From: Spirometra erinaceieuropaei
Lineage: Eukaryota > Platyhelminthes > Cestoda > Diphyllobothriidea > Diphyllobothriidae
Length of the DNA: 64,000 bases
Direction of reading: 5' to 3'
NCBI GenBank assembly: GCA_902702965.1
Contig: CACRXP010001152.1
Location: 56,215-120,214, forward strand
Made by a program: the position numbers and the translations under genes. Below the pieces are notes generated by a model. It was not told the origin of the DNA. It did not search any database and saw nothing but the letters and a program-made list of their open reading frames with translations. Below, in pieces: positions 56,535-64,000 of this stretch. How positions within the stretch are numbered: position 1 is the first letter of the stretch; every line of letters begins with the position of its first letter.

Positions 56535-58390
56535 CAGTGACCAAACGCATAAAATGTTAATTGAAATTTTGAAATAAGTTTTCGATCAAAAAGGATAACC
56601 TAAGTAGGAGTTTGGCAGGGATTAACATGCAGAATAGCTCCGCAGTATTTCAGTCATGTCAGAATTACGGTTTTAAACGCATTTCTTTGTTATAAAACAT
56701 GAGTACTTCAGTAGTATGAAATGCCACCATTAAGTTTCAAAGTCTTTATAAGTGCAAATATATTTCAAAGAAGATACACTGAAAAGTATTATTTTTCAAA
56801 CCAGTCTGCTAGTGAGTAGTGAATTATGTAATTTTTATAGTAGAAGAATAGGCATTTTTCGGTTTTAAACGCTTGCAATGATGAAATGGTGAAGATCGTC
56901 AAATGTCTTTTTGAATAGCATCCTCTCCGTCTGTCTATTAATCCCAATAATGAAGTTCACCACATAATCCAAATACATTGGTAAAAATTATAAAGACTAC
57001 AGGGTATTCTCTTAGTGGCACAGAGGTGTTCCATTTTCTTAAACGCAACGTAAAAATCACGGATGCAAATGCAATGGCAGACTTGGGTAAAGGTTATTTG
57101 GCAGTTGAAAACGTCTTCAAGACCCGAAAAGACCCTTTCTTTGGGCTTAATATTTAAAGAAAGTATATTTCGTTACTAAATATACCAAGAACAGCATACA
57201 GTAGGTGGGTTAACTCATAAAATGTTGACTGAAACTCTGAAATGCATTTTCGACAAAAAAGGGTACTTAAGTAGTATCGTAGTATTAATTGCAATGCAGC
57301 ACGATCCAAAATTATGTCGCGTACTTCAGGATGTCGGCTTTTAATCGAACTTCCTTCCAGGCGTTCGCAAGAAATATGCTCTGTAAAAGTAGCAACTGAA
57401 GTAGTACGAATTTTTCTCATTGAATTCTGATGCCCTTATGAATTCAAACATATTTCATAGAAAACATTCTTTTATTCATTCTGTGAAAAATGGCGTTTTT
57501 TTCAAATTCCCGAATGATTTTGAAGCCGACCTGCCATTGTATTTGTGTTCGGGTTTTGCAAACTACAAGCTGTATACTTTCCGTACACGAAAAATCATAT
57601 ATTTCTGCACGCTATTAAGAGGAGACTATGTGAGGTTTATAGAATACAGCAGTGGATTTGTACCATATTCTAAACACTATAAGCAACGTTAGTAATTGTA
57701 AAAACGCGATGTTTGATGAACGACCATTTCACGGTCCTACACATCTCACAACTAAATACTTATCTAAAAAATAAATTATACTCTTCCTCCAAGAATAAAA
57801 CGTAAATGATACGTAATTTCTAGTACATTAGTAGGAGAATGAATATATTTCTGCATGTTTTCTGTAAAATACATTTGAATTGATAAGGGCGTCGAAAGTC
57901 AGTGAGAAAAATTCGTACCATATAAGCAGTCACTTTTTGCAGAATGTAGTTTTTGTGGGCAGCTACAAAGACTTTTGAGCAAAATTCGAGACCCTAAAGT
58001 ACCTGAATTATTTTGGAATCATGATGCACGATGACTATTATTACATCCCTACGTAAGTAATCTTTATGATTCAAAAGCGCTTTCCAGAATTTCGTTCATT
58101 ATTTCATAACTGGCATATCTACTGTACTTTTGTTCACGTTTTTTAGAATAAAATTTATAAGGATATCGAAAATCAGTGGCAAAATCTCATACGATTTAAT
58201 TAGTCATTTTCCATTAATTAAGGTTTTGATGGCGACCGAGAATATGTGCATTCAAAACATAACATCCTGGCGTGACTGGAGTATTCTGCACGATGATCAA
58301 TATTTCAAGCCCACTTACGTAAACATTTCTCGTTGAAAACACATAACGGAACTTCAATTAACATTTCATGAGAACAGTCAATGGCTCGTA
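56535..58390. mobile_element. Old foldback element hosting a nested copy
   Basis: The left end is CAGTGACCAAACGCATAAAA after TA. The family blocks 'tttcgatcaaaaaggataac' and 'cattaagtttcaaagtcttt' follow. The right part resumes after the nested copy with 'aggatatcgaaaatcagtgg' and ends near 'aacatttcatgagaacagtc'. Without the nested copy (57199-58124) it is about 930 bases. The right end is too decayed to place exactly. Confidence 0.65.
57199..58124. mobile_element. Foldback element nested in the older one
   Basis: It starts CAGTAGGTGGGTTAACTCAT after TA and ends 'tttcataactggcatatcta' then 'ctg' followed by TA. The arms pair via 'aaatgcattttcgacaaaaa' and 'gattcaaaagcgctttccag', which have diverged. 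The centre includes 'cgaatgattttgaagccgac' and 'ctgtatactttccgtacacg'. The frames 57154-57420 and 57420-57692 are internal. Confidence 0.76.
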
Positions 58391-61300
58391 ACATGCAGAC
58401 CTCAGAATCCCGGTCTCGTGTCGTTTTCACTTGTATACTGTAACCTTGGCTGCATGCTACCCGTGAAAGACAGTTCGTGAGACACACGGTGGCTACGCGT
58501 ATGCGGGAAGCCAGAAAGCTCAGGATTTCATTAATACTTTAGCTATATGGTGGACTTCAATCATGACTGACAATTATATCTTTAATTCTTTACCATTTAC
58601 TTTCTACTATCAGTAGGCGGGAAGGCACACACCGATAAGGTAGAGCTCCCTTGCGTGAAAGCAATCAAGGTTTCTTCTCCCCTTTGGTAGTGGGACTCGC
58701 TTTCACAGATCTTTCTAGCTCAGCAAGTCCGAAGGAAGATAACTTGCCACTTGTATGGCTAATTTGGAGTTTAAAACAACGATCTCATCTAGACGATCCC
58801 CGGGGTTTTGTTAAGACAAACTTGAACTTTGTCAATACATATGTACAAAAAATTGTACTTCGTCCGTCTAAAAGCACCTGCTCATGAAGCAGATACGTCA
58901 AACTGTTGGTGGGAGCCAAACTCCGTCCATCCAGCCACGGACATGAAGCCCCATGAAGAGCGGATGATAAGGAACAAAATCTGCATTCAGATGAGACACG
59001 GTTCGGCATGCTGTGTAAAGAAGCTAGTAGTATCTGATGGAAGAAGCACGGGAATGAACTTTAGCTAGATGTGGAGACATGGGAGAAGTTTTTTGTATTT
59101 AAGCGCTTCGGAGTACTGACAGTGCCTGCACCAAAAAGTGCGAGAACCTTGTTTTCCCTTTTGCATAATATGTGGCTTAAATACCCTCTTCCTTGTCAAT
59201 GGCCCTACTCGCGTGTCTTTCCCTATCCCAGGGTACTTGTTTATGAGGAAAACATAATGAAGTGATGTTTACAGAGCCTGGGAGCGGACTTTATACGCCT
59301 GCCATTACTAGACCGTCTTACTCCTAGCCTGAACACCTATGTGCAGTCAGCTCAAGGCCAATCGTAGAATGGATAGCATCTCTAAGTGACTGAGCACGGA
59401 CCCCCGTCACACCCTATCTCATGAGAGGAACTAAGTGGCTGACTGTGAACCATAGGACAATCAGTCTCACTAGCGGTGTAAAATCTTGACATAAATTTGC
59501 CCAGAAAATGTTTGCAAAGTCTTTTTAGCTAACACAGGTGTAATCAGCGTAGTTAGCATGCTGGCTTTGCCGAAAAATTACGCCCTACTAAACTGCTCTC
59601 AGCAGCAGAAAGCTTGCATAGGAGACGAGTGTGGAGAGGGTGTTAAGACAGTCCACTCCTGCGCCAGCGAGTCTTTCAGCTGCTTATCTATAGGACGACC
59701 TTACAGTTGTAGCATAGCCGGGAATGGGAAAAATAGAGCATAACTGTTTGTGAAAAAAGGACCTTCCGCCACGTGACGGGATACGCCGTTTCTAGCGTCG
59801 TTAACGCGAAGCGCTGTTTTTCAATGATCATTTTTTAGGCCGATAATTTTTGCCACTTCCGTGGACGACAAACTAGCAGTGGGACCGGACGACCACCTCA
59901 TTTTTGCAGATTAAATTAAAATCTCGCGCAAAAATGAAGACCACCATTATATATAAGCACAGTTCGATTGTGGATTTTTTCGTTGTCCACCGTGTGCTCC
60001 TCAGCACCATGGGATTCAAGACGGTGTCTTGCGCGTGAATTAGTTTATCGTAAAAGTGGACTTGCGCGGCGCCTACCTCAATTTCAGGATACCCTAGGTC
60101 CACAGACCTCAACGAATAGCTAACCAGATTTCAAGCTAAGTACAAAGACACCCCAGTGTCTCGAACGCAACAGTAAGGTACACTGAGAAGCCCATATAAC
60201 GCGGTCTCAGGTGACAAAAAGTGCGTGGGTTGAATCTCATGCCGATCTGGGAAACCTGACAGCCGCTAACTCGGCATCATCGAAGCAGCGCTTGCATGCT
60301 GCTTCAACCCCGCTTCAAACTCGGGTTTCTTTACTGGCACTTCACGCGTTGCTCTGAGCAAACATTCATAGTGTTGCATACACCCTTCGTCAAATTGGAT
60401 TTGAAATTTTATTCAGAAGCAGTGTTGCGGACATTGTTTTGACTAATATTTTTCGGAAGCAGACATCTTTGTCGGCGTGCTTCATTTGCACCCTACGGTA
60501 TGTGGCCTAAGTCATCATTTGTAACAATGGGAATCTGCACTATGATTTCGCGGCAGACGAAACCTTGCGCAGTTTACGCGTTCTCAAAACCCGTTTTCAG
60601 CAGGCAGAATTTGTTTTAAAGCAATTTAGGCCAGCAAAATATTTGCAAATGTGGGCGGAACTCTACGTTATCATATATGCGAGTAATATGTTAGTAAATA
60701 TCTGGCCAGGGCTCAATTTGTCCATTCATACCCGCTCTTATAAAAGAAGAAACTAATCCAAAATGATGGCTTCACTAAACAAAACTTATTGCATATGGAA
60801 ATTGATGTTCCGTTCCGCCTAAGGCAGGTAAAACAGGGCGTGAAGAACCAAAAGAAATATATTTTATCAATTTTACTTGATTAAATTTGAGTGGTTTTAT
60901 TCTTAAAAGTGCGGTAATTCCGCTTACAGGAGATTACCTGTTTAAATTTATCGGAACTTTTCAGATATTTGTGAATACGACACAAAAAGCCGCGAAAATA
61001 CTCGTTACCAAACGACTGTGTTATATTTTATTTATTTGTAAGAATGCTGCGTATGGTACAGTTTTAATAATATGCAATTTAGAAATGGAGTGGACAGAGT
61101 ATTAGCAGATTCGTCGACACCTTTTATTTATATTGCTACTTTCTTGCGCATTTTTAATCGGAGAACGGAGTATAAAGTAATCACAGATTGCGCGAATGGA
61201 TTCAATAAAAAGAAGTGAAGCGATATTATTTGTTTACATTGGAAAAGTATCAGTATTTTCATAGAGTTGAAAAGACCGACCAAACTTTAAAAAGGGTAAA

Positions 61301-63542
61301 GAATGTTGATATCCTTTAACGAGGCGCTTATCCAAGGACTCCTAAAAAGGTAACCTATTAGAGAATTTTATGATTGAACCGGTATATATTCACCGCCGAA
61401 GCTTGTTTTGGGCGCTCATTTTTCGTGGCGATAAGGTTTTGTGTTTGGACATGTATGCAGACGTGACCCAATCGGCCATCTGCTTAAAAACGTGTATCCA
61501 TAAACACATTACTGCAGTTAGTGTTTTCAAGAAATTCATTTTTGAAGATTCCGATCAAGGAATAACACGGAAACCATATTTTTGGGCATTCATTTAGAAA
61601 TACCGAAAACCGTAACCTATTCGTGAACATTTGTAGAAAATCATCGTTACCAAAAGACACAGAGTTTTAACAGTTGACATGCTACTTCTGTCCTCATCCT
61701 CTAGTTAATAACTGGAATCTAACTTTATGAAAGCCTTTATTCTTATAACGTCCTGAACAATAAAATGAGGGGAAATTATTTTTGCCTTGGCCAACAGCAT
61801 CTAAAGAATTACAAGAACAGAAAAATTACTGTAAAATCTCGTGAAACCATTTTGTAATGTATACACATATTTCGGACTGTTGGCAGACCGCCATAGTTTA
61901 TGTTAGACTAATTCACCGAGAGTATCTAGGCGGAAAATACCGTAAAGGATTATTTTCAAACGGCATTCCATCAATGTTGTTTTCTGTGCTCAGTTACTTG
62001 CACAGGTGGGGATCACAAACTTTCAAAATTAGGTTGTAATCGTCTGGCAGAATTTGTTACGATTCCGGCTTTTTTAATACAGTAAAAAATTGTTTTAGAC
62101 AGCGTGATATTACTTTCAGTAGTTAGTTTGTGTTCCAACTTTCCTTAGGTTTGTTTACTGGTAATTTTAAGTTTTAACAAATTCATTTTAGTCGGAGTTA
62201 GGTCTCATAACCTATGTCGCCGTAACACCAAACAGACTGAAACGACTTATCCAATTATGGGCCCGTAAAATGTCGGCCTCACTAGAGTATGAAAAAATTG
62301 ACAAAAAACCAGAAGTTATGGACTTTCAGTTATTTTTTCTATTTAGCCGTACACAAGACTTTTCAGAAAACACTAAATGGCTATTTAAAATATGCGCATG
62401 TATCGGCAAATAGCGAGTATGGATTTTGTAAGTTGTTATAAGAGTTGGAATAGGTTATCTGATAAAGTGGTGGCAGTCACAAGTTTTCGACGGTTAGGGA
62501 GTGCCTTGACTATATTTTTGGGCTTTTTGTCAGAAGAAAATATCATAACGCCACCCCTGCTCTGCGCATAACGGTGAGTTGTTGTTTATCCATGTCAGAA
62601 GAACAAAATGAAAGACTGCTTTTTCATTTTCGCATTGTTTATACTTCTGATTTTTTGTTGCTTTAGGATCCACACTTTTCGCATAAAGGTTTCGTTTCGT
62701 TTGATTTTATTTTTGAATTTTCCGCTTTTTTAAACATTCCCAACGCTTGTGCTTTTGTGCATTTCGGCCGGTGTCGCGTGTTTTGGTGCACCGCATTGTT
62801 TTATCTGTACTTTTTACGCTTGCACAAATTGTGGACAACAAAACATCCATACGGGCTGGAGTCTTTAGATTACCAGACAACTCCTGTCCTTTATGCCCCT
62901 TTACATTCGTTTTAAGGTTACGCTGTTTGTGCACTGTGTTCGTTTTTTTCGAGACTAATTTCTTAATGAATTGACCAGTATATGTGCGAATGCTCGTCTA
63001 GACAGTCAAAACAGCTTAACTCTAAGTAAAACTACTTACTTTTTGACAAATACGATGGGCGGAAAGGCACTCGCAGTCGGCTTCTAGCGCAGTCTACACG
63101 GTAAAAAGGTATCAACTGATTACTTTTCCTCCAAGCATATTAGTATAGGCGGCGGTTCTGCACGATATCACCAGGTCAAAACATTAGTCCTGCAAAATGG
63201 GCCTAAGCTTTCGCAAATGAAAAAACGTTAGAGAGAATAATACTACAAATACGCAAGATACACATATTAGGGGAGCAGGCATTTTTCCTGAGGTTAATAA
63301 TCAAAAGCGCTGGAATGTACCACATAAAATTTTGATCACATTGCATGCACCCATTTTTTGTCCTACTGCTCCCGTGGCATGAATTAGGTAAAACAGAAAT
63401 TAACGTCTTGGACAAAAACTAGGAACGTAAAATGTTTCCCCTGCCTGTCAGGCCGATTTATAAAAAAGGCATGTTTGATATTTTGTGGTTGGTTATCGGG
63501 CAGCCCCAGTATACCAACAGTTAGCTCAGTTAATGTAAAATA
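58391..63542. other. Long AT-rich unassigned stretch
   Basis: Frames of 60-90 codons are scattered on both strands. None has a recognisable domain. No PLE, SINE or foldback end is seen. Composition is more AT-rich from about 60840 onward. Confidence 0.45.
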
Positions 63543-63602
63543 TTGAATTGCTCAGTCGAGCGTCGATTTCTTTATTTACAACGACAAAATACTGCTTGTT
63601 CA

Positions 63603-63773
63603 CAGTGCTTCCAGTTAATATCAGTTGACTTTTATAAAGGCGATCCTAAAAAGAGTATTCGGAGATTGAAAGATTCTACCGTTTTGGGATTAGCAAAATT
63701 CAATAGAGCAGTATTTAAAGCCGCTCCCTTGCGGGGTGTTATTTCTCAGGAGGAAGAATTCAATGAAAGCTAG
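63603..63773 (+). CDS. Weak candidate terminal exon, unknown protein
   Basis: The open frame continues from about 63543, but a plausible acceptor is 'cttgttcacagtgcttccag', ending near 63614. After it the frame reads L-I-S-V-D-F-Y-K-G-D-P-K-K-S-I-R-R-L, then A-K-F-N-R-A-V-F-K-A-A-P-L and a charged end before TAG. Composition is protein-like (basic then acidic) but the family is unknown and no partner exon was found upstream. It may be chance. Confidence 0.2.
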   Translation, partial: QCFQLISVDFYKGDPKKSIRRLKDSTVLGLAKFNRAVFKAAPLRGVISQEEEFNES

Positions 63774-64000
63774 AAGTGGCAATTCGTTGCTGCAGGGGCA
63801 GCTGAAAGCGGTAAATGCTGTCTAACTTCCCGGCTAAGTTCATTGATTTTTATCTGACCTTTTATGACACTTAAGGCCAAATGTAATCGGAAGTATAGGC
63901 AGTCTGACTGTCTCCTAGTTAACTATGATGACGATTTCATACTTTAAAACTGCGGGACGGTGTTGGAATTTAATCGACAGAACGCAAGAAAACATGAACG
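63774..64000. other. Nothing recognised
   Basis: This is the window edge, with no supported feature. Confidence 0.4.

Noticed and set aside
1..64000. CRISPR array, bacterial operons, rRNA genes
   Set aside because: No short regularly spaced repeats, ribosome-binding patterns or rRNA-like conserved sequences were found.

Overview
This window looks like repeat-dense, intron-era animal DNA. No bacterial gene structure is visible, and long reading frames are absent on both strands apart from the artefactual ones across the run of N. The recognisable coding scraps are 3' ends of Penelope-like retroelements (PLEs) with the C-terminal 'N-R-H-I-D-L' tail of the GIY-YIG endonuclease region. There is also a tRNA-derived SINE, and a family of roughly 1 kb palindromic DNA elements with TA target duplications. 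A parasitic flatworm, possibly a tapeworm with an expanded genome, would fit. That is inference from element style only and should be held loosely. Layout: 1-12081 is a giant imperfect palindrome, with arms of about 5.4 and 5.7 kb around a 0.94 kb spacer. The arms have diverged by substitutions and large indels, and each carries two PLE 3' ends and a SINE fragment. 12082-13950 is unassigned. 13950-16450 is one PLE 3' end split by a foldback element that itself holds a second foldback element. 18276-19253 is an assembly gap. 20760-20990 is a PLE tail ending in an almost perfect 34-bp hairpin. 21841-22763, 25032-26012 and 26714-27648 are further foldback elements. 28700-28935 is another PLE tail. 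Directly after it, 28960-36425 is an old tandem duplication (unit about 4.5 kb) with internal roughly 0.65 kb repeats. 38193-39173 is a foldback element. 39795-40870 holds two PLE remnants, one in the inverted-repeat pLTR arrangement and embedded in AT-repeat. 41165-42345 is a pair of direct repeats that could be a miniature LTR element. 42455-49280 holds several foldback elements and a duplicated older repeat. 50786-51146 is a composite tRNA SINE. 51150-56534 is lower in repeats and contains the only two candidate host-gene pieces, both on the minus strand: a two-exon frame (about 91 residues) at 55675-56064, and exons with good splice signals near 54808-55074. 56535-58390 is a nested pair of foldback elements. 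58391-64000 is AT-rich and unassigned, with one weak candidate exon near its end. How it works together: nothing here forms a pathway. The window is best read as an insertion history. PLEs and SINEs came first, were caught inside palindromic or duplicated segments, and were then interrupted by TA-targeting foldback elements. Two insertions can be checked against matching uninterrupted copies inside this same window.
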